Shown in pieces: positions 12,791 through 21,967 of a stretch of 64,000 nucleotides of DNA (positions are counted from its first letter, which is position 1; each line of letters begins with the position of its first letter). Both the position numbers and the translations under genes were made by a program. The notes beneath the pieces are model-generated. The model saw only the letters and a list, made by a program, of their open reading frames with translations. It was not told where the DNA came from and searched no databases. This DNA is from Bombus terrestris. Taxonomy: Eukaryota > Arthropoda > Insecta > Hymenoptera > Apidae. Location: contig NC_063273.1 of the NCBI RefSeq assembly GCF_910591885.1, forward strand, positions 9,486,001 to 9,550,000, written 5' to 3'.

Positions 12791-13572
12791 GAAAGTTTGA
12801 CTGACTTTTTTTAGTTCTGACGCTTATTATCATTAATGAGAATATATCGAGCATATTGAAAGAAGTTCGGCTGTCTTGAACGTAAAAAAACCGTGTTCTT
12901 AGCAAACAGACAAAGCGAATTGATACAGTGACTTATCAACTGGATTACATTCTTGATCCAATCAAACTGGCACGGCTAGGTGTACAATTACAATACATTG
13001 CTTACGAACCCTTCGATTGGGTCACGGCCGTTTCATTTTATTGGCTTACCCCGATAGAGAAGGAAAAACTAAATTAATGAACCATAGCGATTCGCAAACT
13101 AGTTTATCTTCTGTGAATCTTCCGATATGACCCATGTCGCGAAACTTGAAAAATTCTCGCTTTGTATCAAGCAAGCCTAATTCCTCTAAATTTCGTATAA
13201 CGTGTCATTGTAGAAAAATGTTGTGAAAAAATGATGTAGGACGTTACGAGTTTTCGAGCGCCGCTTGCAAAAAAATCTTCAAGATCATCGTGAAAAAGCG
13301 GTTGAAAGATTCAGGATAAGACTTAGGGGAACTTTTGCTTTGGTGAAGCACAGCGAGAGCAGCCAATTCAAGTTTTTACAGACGGTAGATGTGTGTATGA
13401 ATCTCAAAGAAACTAGAACTCTTGCCTGCTTGGAACGCGGATTAGTGTTTACACGGACACGGACCTCCGTTATTTCAATTTTAGAATTTCACCCGGTTGA
13501 AAAATGTTTCTTATTAACTCTAAAATTTGCCAAGCTTTTCTCCCGGATCTTAATTCTCTACTTCACTCTTTA
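12791..13572. other. Gene-free stretch, nothing recognised
   Basis: A 102-codon plus-strand frame at 13265-13573 overlaps the edge of the next repeat array and has no known motif. A short phrase at about 12991-13010 recalls dispersed repeat 'D'. Confidence 0.4.
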
Positions 13573-13800
13573 AAATTCAGAAACTTCCCGATTTAAAGGG
13601 TCAAAGGAGAATTACTAGTTAGAATTAAAAATTTAGAAGCTTCGCCATTTGTGAGATCGAAAGAAAATTACCTGGATGGGTTCGATTTAGCATTTTCTTA
13701 TTTAGCATTTTATTCTATTTACCACTATTGTTATTTAGTTAACATTAAAAATTTAGAAACCCTACAGTTTAGTAGACGAAGGCAAAACTACTTCCAAGTA
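13573..13800 (+). repeat. Three diverged tandem units
   Basis: Units start near 13573, 13628 and 13747. Each reads approximately AAAAATTTAGAARC, then a TTTGT/TTTAG block, then GA-R-GGCAAA/GAAAGAAAA and TTAC. Spacing is uneven because AT-rich filler separates units two and three. Confidence 0.45.
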
Positions 13801-15168
13801 TTCGAATTTTGCAACTTCTATTGCCTTCAACTATCTATATCATAGAAGAAAAGAGATAATATAATAAACGTCGTTCGATCGCATAAATGTTTGCAAATGA
13901 AGCTTGATAATTGCATGATCATCGACTGAACAGCTAGCAGTTAATAGTTTTCACGCTCAATTTTCCAATCGATTCGCTCGATTTTAATCAAAGTAAAATG
14001 TTGCGCGCGATGCCATCGGTCAGGAACGATCACGTTAACAGAAAGAGCCATGGAACAATATTATTTTGCCCGAGCGGAAAGGAAGCTTTCTCCGCTTTTA
14101 TCGTTGTTTCAAGACACTCGAGGGCCGGCGTGTAGAGCTACCACCCCTATTGAGCGTAATGTGTTACGTCGATTGGTGACTCGGTGTAATCGAAAAACTT
14201 CCCGTGGAATTAAACGTACTAGTTTGAGGATCGGCTCTGGGAAGCGCGGGGAGAGAAAGACCGTTTGAAACTTAAATAACAGCATCGACAACTTTAGAAC
14301 TACCCTAACGTAGTACATAGAAAAACTTCTCGACTGAAACGGTCGAACCACCATTAATCTTTGCTCCTAAGAAATTACCAACAGCCTCGTAAAACGTGCG
14401 ATAGCGTCGCTTATAAATTCTAATTTGTACGAAACAGGTGTTAAGTCTTGGATGTTAACAGACGTAGATAAAATAACTGATCTCTTGTAGAATATAACGT
14501 GTAGAATGTAATGTTTCGTATTTATGTACTAATCAGTTACTGTATGTGAATACGGACGTAGATACGAGGTAAATCAAGGTGTATCCGTGTACAAAAATTA
14601 AAATTTCTATAGCGAAGAAGAATCTCAGTTCCTCTAAACGAGACAGATTACTTTGTAACGGTCAGATTTCGAGATCAATGGTGATTAAGAGCGACGAGAG
14701 GAACCGCGTAACCAAAAAATCGGGCAAATGCAAATCAAGATACAATTCCATAAAGAATTTTGATTGCCATCGCAGAATTCCTATGATTGAGCAGTATTTT
14801 CTTAAACAAGATACAGTTGCAACTAGATTTTAAGATCGATCATAATTAAAAACAATGAGAGAAATAGAGTTGTAAGAAACTTTGCCACAGGGGGACGATT
14901 ACGCGAGTTAAAGCAACGTTCGAACGGGTGCGTCGAAGGCTGGTCGTCCTCAAAAATGGAGAGAAAAAGAAAAATGAGGCAGAGGCAGACGGGGCTATTC
15001 AATCTTGCCAGAGAGTTTGTCAAAGCCGGGTCCCGTTCACCAGCAACGTAAAAGTGTAATTACTTCCACAAAACGGAACAAACTTTTCCCAACGTCCTAA
15101 CTGACCATAATTATTTTCGTCTGTGTCATACGCGCGTTCCTTTCTGCCCCATTTTCTTGCCACACGAC
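13801..15168. other. Gene-free stretch, nothing recognised
   Basis: Short frames only (up to 84 codons), on both strands, without motifs. Confidence 0.45.

Positions 15169-15198
<30 letters not shown>
15169..15198. repeat. (ACG)10 trinucleotide microsatellite
   Basis: Ten perfect ACG units. Read on the minus strand they give a serine run inside a 76-codon frame (15020-15250), which I attribute to the repeat and not to a protein. Confidence 0.95.
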
Positions 15199-15200
<2 letters not shown>

Positions 15201-17739
15201 GAGCCGGCGAATCCTATTCGTTGTCCTCGACCGAGGAAGAAACGACACACGAACTACGATAATTGCCGTAGGGAGAAAAACAATCCGTGCTAATTATCAC
15301 GACGTCGAGCGCGACATCTAATTACCGGGGTGTCCACCCCTGTCCAACACTGTGCCTCCGCGTTACTTATCGTCTCGACTTTTCCCCATCGAGATTGCTT
15401 ATTGAAGTCAACCTCCTGCTCGAGGAAATTGCGTGAACTCTTTCTTCTACAGCGAGTCGTTTGGAAATGTCCCGAGCATACTACAGAAGAAAAACAAGGT
15501 GGAACGAGTAGCAGAGGAATGAGCGATATGTTACTTTCTTGTCGTTTCAACTTAAAAAAAAAAAACATGATCCTTCGATTCTTGCTCCAGATCTTTGGTC
15601 TTCGAAGCACTTTGCATTCGTTGCATATGAATTACGCGCGATATGTTTGTAATCGAATTTATTGCGCAGTGTTGGTACTGTATATCTATTTACATCTATT
15701 ATATGGAAAGATTTAGGCATGAATAAATTTTGGCAGCAATATTACGTTGTGATTAGGGAGCTGCTATCAAAAATCCTATCACATTTGATATATTTGTATG
15801 GAGGGATTTATATGATTTATGTGACACATTTTTTTGACGATGACATCACGTTATACGATCTCTTGCGCAATAATTTACCAGTTAATAATGTTAGGCAATC
15901 GATAGTTACAAGTTACAAGTTATAGATTGCAATTTCATGTGGAATAGTCGAATAACTTGTAATCTCTCTACTTGTAAAATTTCATTTCTTCCACGATTAA
16001 GATTATTGCTGTCCTTTGAAGATACTGATATTTAAGTATTTATTGATACTGGGGACTTGTGAAGCTTCGCTAATTTATTTTTAATTCTATTGGATTCAAA
16101 GATACAGCTAGAGCTTTGCATTTCAACAGTACGTACGTATCTACGATTAGATTCATATATGCAGAAACTTTCGATGGCGACGACGTTATGTGATTCGTTT
16201 TTCGAAATGAACATAGTATTTCCAAAATTTTAGATGACGAGCATCACATGACAGAAGTTATAATAAAAATAAAAAAATACAAAAAATTCATTATTCACCG
16301 TGGCTGAGTACATCGCTCGGTTATTGATATGAAAGCTAATGGAGTTTTCAAGTCTATCAATAAGAGTGGAGAAAACTCAAAGGGGAATAACAGAAAGCTT
16401 AGCGGCAAGTCCGATGATCGAAAAGGCTCGAAGGTGCAGAAGTCGAATACCTGTGGTCTGTACTCAGTGTCGGATGTCAAAGGATTAGATTAAAATTCGT
16501 GATTCGAGGCTTGAGAAGTTCCCAAAGTTTAAGCTGGCGTAATTAAAAGGACGAGAGTTCAAAAATTTCAGAAGTGGCTTAAAGGGTGGATCGATATTCG
16601 ACCTAGAGAGATATGTGCTCCGTAAGCATTTAAAAGTTGGATACTGTGAAAGGTTAAAGCTCAAGGGCGCTTAAAACTATTAAAAGCACAGATGATTTGA
16701 AAGTCAAAGTCCTTTTCTTTGAAGCTCGCAAGGGAGAAATCGACAAAATAAAATATTTCATAAAAATCAGAGCATTATATAATCTCCCAATTCGTTACGT
16801 TTTACACTAAGTTTTGAAGTTTTATCATTTTTATTTCACAATCGAACAGCACGCAGCCTTGTTGATTTTCCAACTTTTATGTCGTACGATGTCTAAAAAG
16901 AACTATTTCAACGAAAAATAAAAGAGAATAACATAATAGATTTGAAGATGTTTTCAAAGCAAGTGATAAATCCACCATGTTTTGTAATTAATATTAGTTT
17001 ACATATACGTGTTTGTAATGTTATTAGTATTCGTTGAATGTTCAAGAAGATAACATCACAATTCACAGGTTTAATCCAAAAAGATAAATAACTTTGATAT
17101 GTAATAGGTTGACGATGTACCGAATTTTAAAATTGCTTTCCTACAAAAAACGAGAAATAAGATATCATATTTTTCACCTATCTTCAACTATATTTCATTA
17201 CCGCAAAGGCTGTACCATTGTGAAGTTACAACAAGGCGTTTAAAAAACATCTAATATACACTTCGTGATACACCAACAACGTACGTACATATATAAAAAT
17301 ACCGAAACAAACGAATAAATCACACAGCGGATATGCAGAGAATAAGGCCAACAATGTACACTTCATAAAGAAACCTCGTAGCACCTGGGAATTTCGGAAA
17401 ACTGCATAAATTCCGAAGAATTAATCCCAGAGCCAGAAACGTACCATACCCGCTGGCATAAATACGAACGACTCGCTTTATTCGGAAAATTGCTATGCAA
17501 ACGCGGAACGATCGTTCAGATTTAATAACCACGATACGGAAATCGAGGAAACCAGAGCGAGAGCAAGAGGACAAACATGAATCGAACGAACGTAACAAAG
17601 CGAGAGGAAGTCGAAACGGGTGGAGTCCAGGAAGGAGAGAAGGAGGAGGTTGGAGGTGGGAAAAGGAGTAAATGACCAAAGGAGAGACGGGCAAAAAACA
17701 CGGTCGAGTAAGAATGCAATAACGCGCGGGAGAAAAACG
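15199..17739. other. Gene-free stretch; right end purine-rich
   Basis: Frames up to 128 codons (plus, 15330-15716) have no recognisable features and overlap frames on the other strand. From about 17560 to 17730 the plus strand becomes strongly purine-rich (AGGAAGGAGAGAAGGAGGAG-like), just before the minisatellite. Confidence 0.4.
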
Positions 17740-18236
17740 ATGATAACGTGATTATAATATAACTTAATACAATAAACCGTAACATGATATAACGTGTTAC
17801 GATATAATATAACGTAATATAACATAACATGATACGATATAACCTGTTATGATATAATATAACGTATTATGATATAACGTGTTATCTTATAATATAACAA
17901 TATAATATCATGTGATATAATATAACGAGATACAACATAACGCAACATAATATAACGAATACATTATAACGATATACTATATAACGTAAAATATATATCG
18001 TAACTCTATATCTCATAACTATATAACGTAATATTATATAACGTAATTCATTGCAACATAATACAATATAACGTAACACAATATAACGTAACACAATATA
18101 ACGTAATGTAATATAACATTATATAATATAACATAATATTATATAGCGTAATATAATATGACGTAAGAGGATATACTGTAATATGATATAACGTAATACA
18201 ATATGACGTAATATATTATAACGTAATACAGTATAA
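17740..18236. repeat. AT-rich minisatellite, block 1 (15-bp unit ACAATATAACGTAAC)
   Basis: The cleanest units lie at 18063-18107, where three 15-base copies of ACAATATAACGTAA(C/T) stand head to tail. The rest is a mixture of ATAACGTAATATAAT variants. Read backwards, the 15-base period creates five-residue repeating frames of 102 and 110 codons at about 17493-17830 and of 70 codons at 17882-18094. These are artefacts of the repeat. Confidence 0.9.
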
Positions 18237-18488
18237 CTGAGGTGAGAACCTGAAATGTTCCACATGAGTACTCGGCGTTTTGTCCAACAGTTCGTTTATT
18301 TTCTGGACTAGCGACTTGTGCACAATTCTCGACGCATGATTCCTACTGACGATTGCTTCCTGACAACTGCACTGTTGATCCACTTGCTTCACTCTGTCAT
18401 CTTTCGATATCTCCACTATGCCCGTGTTCATATCCGTCCGTGATCATGGTATCGTACGTCTTCTGCACAGTATTTGAAGGAAGGTCAA
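18237..18488 (-). other. Unique 252-bp island inside the minisatellite, with a 71-codon frame
   Basis: Non-repetitive DNA of balanced composition interrupts the minisatellite. On the minus strand an ATG at 18431 opens a frame that continues out of the island into the repeat (18216). The portion inside the island (about 64 codons) is polar, with basic and acidic residues and two adjacent cysteines near residue 21-23, unlike the hydrophobic repeat-derived frames around it. I recognise no family. A possible minus-strand acceptor ACTGTGCAG lies upstream (about 18468-18476). It could be an exon fragment, a captured gene piece or ancestral DNA around which the repeat expanded. Confidence 0.35.
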
Positions 18489-18690
18489 AACGTAATATGA
18501 TATAACGTGTTATGATATAATATAACGAAATACAATAAAACGTAATACAATATAACGTAATACATTATGATGTATTATATAATAAAGTAACGCTATATAG
18601 CATTATACATTATAATGTAATATAATGTAACGTGTTATGATATAACCTAATATAATATAACGATATATAATATAGCGTGTTATGTTATAA
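18489..18690. repeat. AT-rich minisatellite, block 2
   Basis: The same ATAACGTAATAC/ATAATATAACG units as block 1 resume immediately after the island, in the same orientation. Confidence 0.85.
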
Positions 18691-19435
18691 TGGCGAGGTG
18701 AAATAAGAGAGAAAAATGCGATGACAACAGGCGGGTTTGTGGAGGCCAATGTAAGTGAGGTCAAGATGTAGGCGAAAACGGCGGATATATGAGTAGACAA
18801 GAAGAGAGTGGTGAGGAAAAAGAAGGAGAACGGTGAAGAAGTGGAAAGAGTAGAAGAATAAGTGGACGGGTGCTTGCGGCGCAGCGTCGCGACCACTGAC
18901 GTTTTCTTTCGTCCGTTGGAAGCTTCCGTTCTTTCTCGAGAACTTTCTCGTGCGAGTTCTTTGTTCGTTCTTCGCCCGTTCACGCTGCACGTCCATCCAA
19001 CCTCGTTGTAAAAAGCTCATTTCACCAACGTCACATCGAGCATCGTGTCGCAAATATCTCGTTCGCTGTTTTCCTCTTCCCTGTCCTAACGTTTTCTTTG
19101 TCTTTTTTCTTCCGATGCAGCGTTTTCTCCTTGCGAGTCGTTCGCCAATGTTGTGGTGGGAGAAGCAGAACGAGAAGTATCGAGAAGGAGCAAGATTTTT
19201 CGCGTTTAGAAAGAAATTAAGGCCGAGTTGCCGATCTCGCCTCTGTTTAACTAAACTTGAAAAATATTGCCCCTTGTTACATGAACACATTAGAGATATT
19301 TAAATATTTTTTGGATCAATAATTATACCTTTGTCTTCCATAAAACTTTGCCATTTTACACATTTTTAAAGGACATCCGTCGATTTAACAGATTATCTTC
19401 ATTTTGAATGATGTCGCATTAAAATTCGTTTATTT
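18691..19435. other. Purine-rich then mixed DNA, no gene recognised
   Basis: From about 18690 to 18870 the plus strand is purine-rich. Overlapping frames of 201 codons (minus, 18685-19290) and 117 codons (plus, 18950-19303) cross this stretch. The longer one is made of low-complexity basic and hydrophobic runs and overlaps the minisatellite edge, so I do not call a gene. Confidence 0.4.
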
Positions 19436-19717
19436 TGTGGCGGCACTCGACAGCAAATACCACTGGACGACATCAACTAGTGTCGGACGGCGGCAGTGCA
19501 GTGGTTAGCGCCTTAGGTTACGAACGTTCGGGACCTGCGTTTCAAATCCCGACGACCGCAGTCTTATTTCTCTTCCACGATACAAAAATAAGAAGAAAAT
19601 ACAGCAGTACCCCAGCAGCGACATCTACACCCGTACGCAGAACCTATCTCGGTATCTCAGTCGGCCTCCACATTCTACAGCCAGCAACTACAACTATCAC
19701 GGCCTATTTTCACCTCA
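19436..19717 (+). repeat. 5' LTR of the TRIM-like element
   Basis: 282 bp. The tRNA-like part spans about 19486-19560. The A-box region is eroded (CAGTGCAGTGG at 19494-19504) and the B box reads GTTTCAAATCC (19539-19549). In this part it resembles the solo LTR at 11083-11310 more than its own partner LTR. Downstream are an AGAAGAAAATACAGCAGTACC block and a stretch ending CTATCACGGCCTATTTTCACCTCA-type sequence. Confidence 0.75.
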
Positions 19718-19720
19718 AAT

Positions 19721-19738
19721 TGCTGACCCCGACGTGAT
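19721..19738 (+). other. Primer-binding site, tRNA-Trp type
   Basis: Three bases after the 5' LTR the sequence reads TGCTGACCCCGACGTGAT. The known insect tRNA-Trp 3' end (..ATCACGTCGGGGTCA plus CCA) is complementary to TGGTGACCCCGACGTGAT, so 17 of 18 bases agree. The position right behind an LTR is what minus-strand priming needs. The match was judged from memory of the tRNA, not by a search. Confidence 0.7.
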
Positions 19739-20140
19739 CGACAGCGAAAAGCGTGACCGTGATAGCGCTATCGAGACTTCGATCATTGCTAATCTACGAC
19801 TGTGGCAATCTGGACCTACCGCTACGACGAACACGGAACGGCCCTTCCTTCTTCAGCAAAGCCTCGACGCCTCACCGCCGACCCATGCAAGCAGGTGATA
19901 GGATACGGAGACGATGACCAAGCCAGGAGTGATGTGGCCATTGCAAAGTTCATGGGCATCACCACCAGCACGTCATACTAACAAGAGGAACAGAGGCCTA
20001 CGACCGTACGCGGAACGCCCAGCACCGTGCCGACAGGTATCCACCGCCACATCGAATACTTCCCGCAACATCTGCACGAGTTTGGCAACAAATGGCTGAC
20101 GCTTTACCACACATAGAAGAAAGGTATAGTTATCACTGGT

Positions 20141-20147
20141 AAGGGAG
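20141..20147 (+). other. Possible polypurine tract
   Basis: AAGGGAG lies three bases upstream of the 3' LTR start at 20151. It is short for a polypurine tract but correctly placed for plus-strand priming. Confidence 0.45.
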
Positions 20148-20150
20148 TAC

Positions 20151-20737
20151 TGTGGCGGCACTCGACGACAAATACCACTGGACGACACCAACTAGAGTCG
20201 GACGACGGTGTAGCGCAGTGGTTAGCGTAAGTAGACTTAGACCACCGAACTGTCCTGTTTTTGCAATCAGGTTTTTCAGGGCAGAGATAGGAAGAAAAAA
20301 CAATATTGTACGTAAGCTCCGCTCTATAGCGACTTAAATCAAATTTAAAAATAGTAACGCTAAAAAATGTAATTTCGACACACAAAACATTGTATGGATA
20401 TGTCGTACCGTCACGTACTTTTGCCTAAACTACCCCACAACCGAAATTCATTGTTTATTATGAATAACGTACACATGTAATACTCATCTACTGGACAATA
20501 AACATTATAAAGAAAGAAAAGCAGTAGTTAGCGCCTTAGGTTACGAACGTTCGGGTCGCGGGTTCAAATCCCGGCGAGCGTAGTCCGATTTTTCTTCCAC
20601 GATACAAAAATGAGAAGAAAATGCAGCAGTACCCCAGCAGCGACATCTACACCCGTACGCAGAACCTATCTCGATATCTCAGTCGGCCTCCACATTCTAC
20701 AGCCAGCAACTACAACTATCACGGCCTATTCACCTCA
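20151..20737 (+). repeat. 3' LTR of the TRIM-like element, split by a nested retroposon
   Basis: Pieces 20151-20227 and 20534-20737 together rebuild a 281-bp LTR. The A box TAGCGCAGTGG (20211-20221) and B box GGTTCAAATCC (20561-20571) fit the RNA polymerase III consensus well. Before the insertion the D-arm would have had a perfect 4-bp GCGC stem with an AGTGGTTA loop, and a TTCAAAT T-loop closed by four pairs. The acceptor stem does not pair, so this is a tRNA-derived promoter segment and not a working tRNA. Confidence 0.75.
20228..20520 (+). mobile_element. Nested retroposon, 293 bp, with 13-bp target duplication
   Basis: GCAGTGGTTAGCG (20215-20227) is repeated as GCAGTAGTTAGCG (20521-20533), and the intact 5' LTR has a single copy at 19498-19510. 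The insert ends with AATAAA at about 20498 and an A-rich tail (AAAGAAAGAAAA) right before the second copy. A poly-A-like tail plus a target duplication of this length is the signature of target-primed insertion by a LINE machinery. The body matches nothing else in the window and shows no A/B box or frame. It could be a 5'-truncated LINE 3' end, a SINE or a processed transcript. Confidence 0.7.
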
Positions 20738-20741
20738 ATTT

Positions 20742-21930
20742 AATCACAAAGTAACTATTGAAATACGAAATTCCTCCCGTGGTCTTCGATTATTTATTAT
20801 ACTTAATAAACCCATTGACTCTAGCTGTTATACTTTCTAATATAAAATTACATAGAATTTTTCATTAGTTAGATTCTTAATCGGGCTATACGGAAATAAA
20901 AAAGAGGACAGTTCCATCGAATTGAAAAATTTTAAATAGTCGTCACGTATTCTGCTAGAACGGTGAAATTTCCAGTAAATGAAATTACTCAATTTTATTC
21001 TTGATTGGCTTGATTGTATTAGAAAATCTTTCCTTGTTATCAAATCATGTCATACAATACTCGAATTTGTCTAATAGATATTATTATCGTTTATTTCAGC
21101 ATTCAGACAAGAATTATTAACGTTATACAGTTTCCGCTTTCTATTCGTTACTTGCAAATGGATGTTTTATTGCGATCAGCAGACTGCGGCACAAAGAGAC
21201 GAAGGCGCAGATAATTGCGCTACAGGAAGTGGGTCAATTTTCGCTTCGATTGACAAACACATGGTCGCGATTCGACTGTTTACCATGAAAGTACCCGTAA
21301 CACGTGAACTCAATAATTCAACTATAGTCAATCATCGTTATTAATCGCGCTTTGTCGTCTGTAAAAGAGACTTGGAAACAGTGATGAACACGGAGAGAAA
21401 CGATCATACAGATTCACCTTTTACTACATACCTCTAATTTCTTTTCATTGTAAAATGGTATAAAAACTTTGTTTCACGTACATATACTCGTTATCTTTCC
21501 AGAATAATGATTATAAAATGATTCTAATTTGCGATATAGTTTAACACCTTTTTGGAACGATGATTACGGGATGATTTCTGTTTGCTATTTAGCTCAACAT
21601 TTTTCTCCATTTATTTTGGCGTGTATAAAAATTTGATCAATGTACTCGACTTAAATTCCAGCTACAGAAACGTTACTTTTAAAAGAATTCGGCCGTATCT
21701 CAACTTTATCACACATCTCTCTGTAAAATCATAGTTGCCTGTTTATTGCAAGTATTAAATTTTTTATCATATTTTCCTTGACCGAAGAAAACAGGGCGAT
21801 TCGAAAGAATATTTTCGAATAGAGTCAAACAGAATTAATCGTTAGAGAATAAAGAAACACGAAACGAAGAGAGACAAGAAAGAGAGGTTTGCAGAGCCGC
21901 CTCGTAAAGTCACTGCCACGTACGAATAAG
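20742..21930. other. Gene-free stretch, nothing recognised
   Basis: AT-rich with only 60-76-codon frames. No repeat family recognised. Confidence 0.45.
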
Positions 21931-21967
21931 GGATTAGGGAAACCATTAATCCAGGTGCAATTAATCC
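21931..21967. promoter_or_regulatory. Cluster of three TAATCC (K50 homeodomain) sites
   Basis: GGATTA at 21931-21936 and TAATCC at 21947-21952 and 21962-21967 lie within 37 bp. TAATCC is the known core bound by K50 homeodomains such as Orthodenticle and Bicoid. The spacing is close to 15 bp between successive sites. A composite of two or more copies is enhancer-like, but such hexamers also occur by chance, so this is a candidate only. Confidence 0.35.

Larger units (their letters stand above)
19436..20737 (+). mobile_element. TRIM-like miniature LTR retrotransposon with tRNA-like LTRs
   Basis: The element consists of a 282-bp 5' LTR (19436-19717), a 433-bp internal region (19718-20150) and a 3' LTR (20151-20737, interrupted by a 293-bp insertion). 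Both LTRs start TGTGGCGGCACTCGAC and end CACCTCA, giving canonical TG...CA ends. ATTT at 19432-19435 is repeated directly after the element at 20738-20741, consistent with a 4-bp target duplication. A tRNA-Trp-type primer-binding site and a short purine tract sit in the expected places. The internal region is far too small for gag-pol: two short open stretches in different frames may be gag remnants. Without the insertion the element is about 1 kb, so it is non-autonomous and would need enzymes from a relative. The LTR divergence, about 20 differences by eye, indicates an old copy. Confidence 0.75.

Noticed and set aside
15020..15250. Minus-strand frame with a serine tract
   Set aside because: The serines come from the (ACG)10 microsatellite, and the rest has no motif or splice context.
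17493..18094. Long minus-strand frames with a repeating RYI-V-L pattern
   Set aside because: The pattern follows from the 15-bp minisatellite period read in frame, not from a protein.
18685..19303. 201-codon minus frame and 117-codon plus frame
   Set aside because: They overlap each other, consist of low-complexity runs and run into the minisatellite.
20521..20590. tRNA gene on the plus strand (good B box and T-loop)
   Set aside because: The acceptor stem does not pair, the anticodon stem is poor, and the segment is part of an LTR that occurs three times in the window. It is tRNA-derived, not a tRNA gene.
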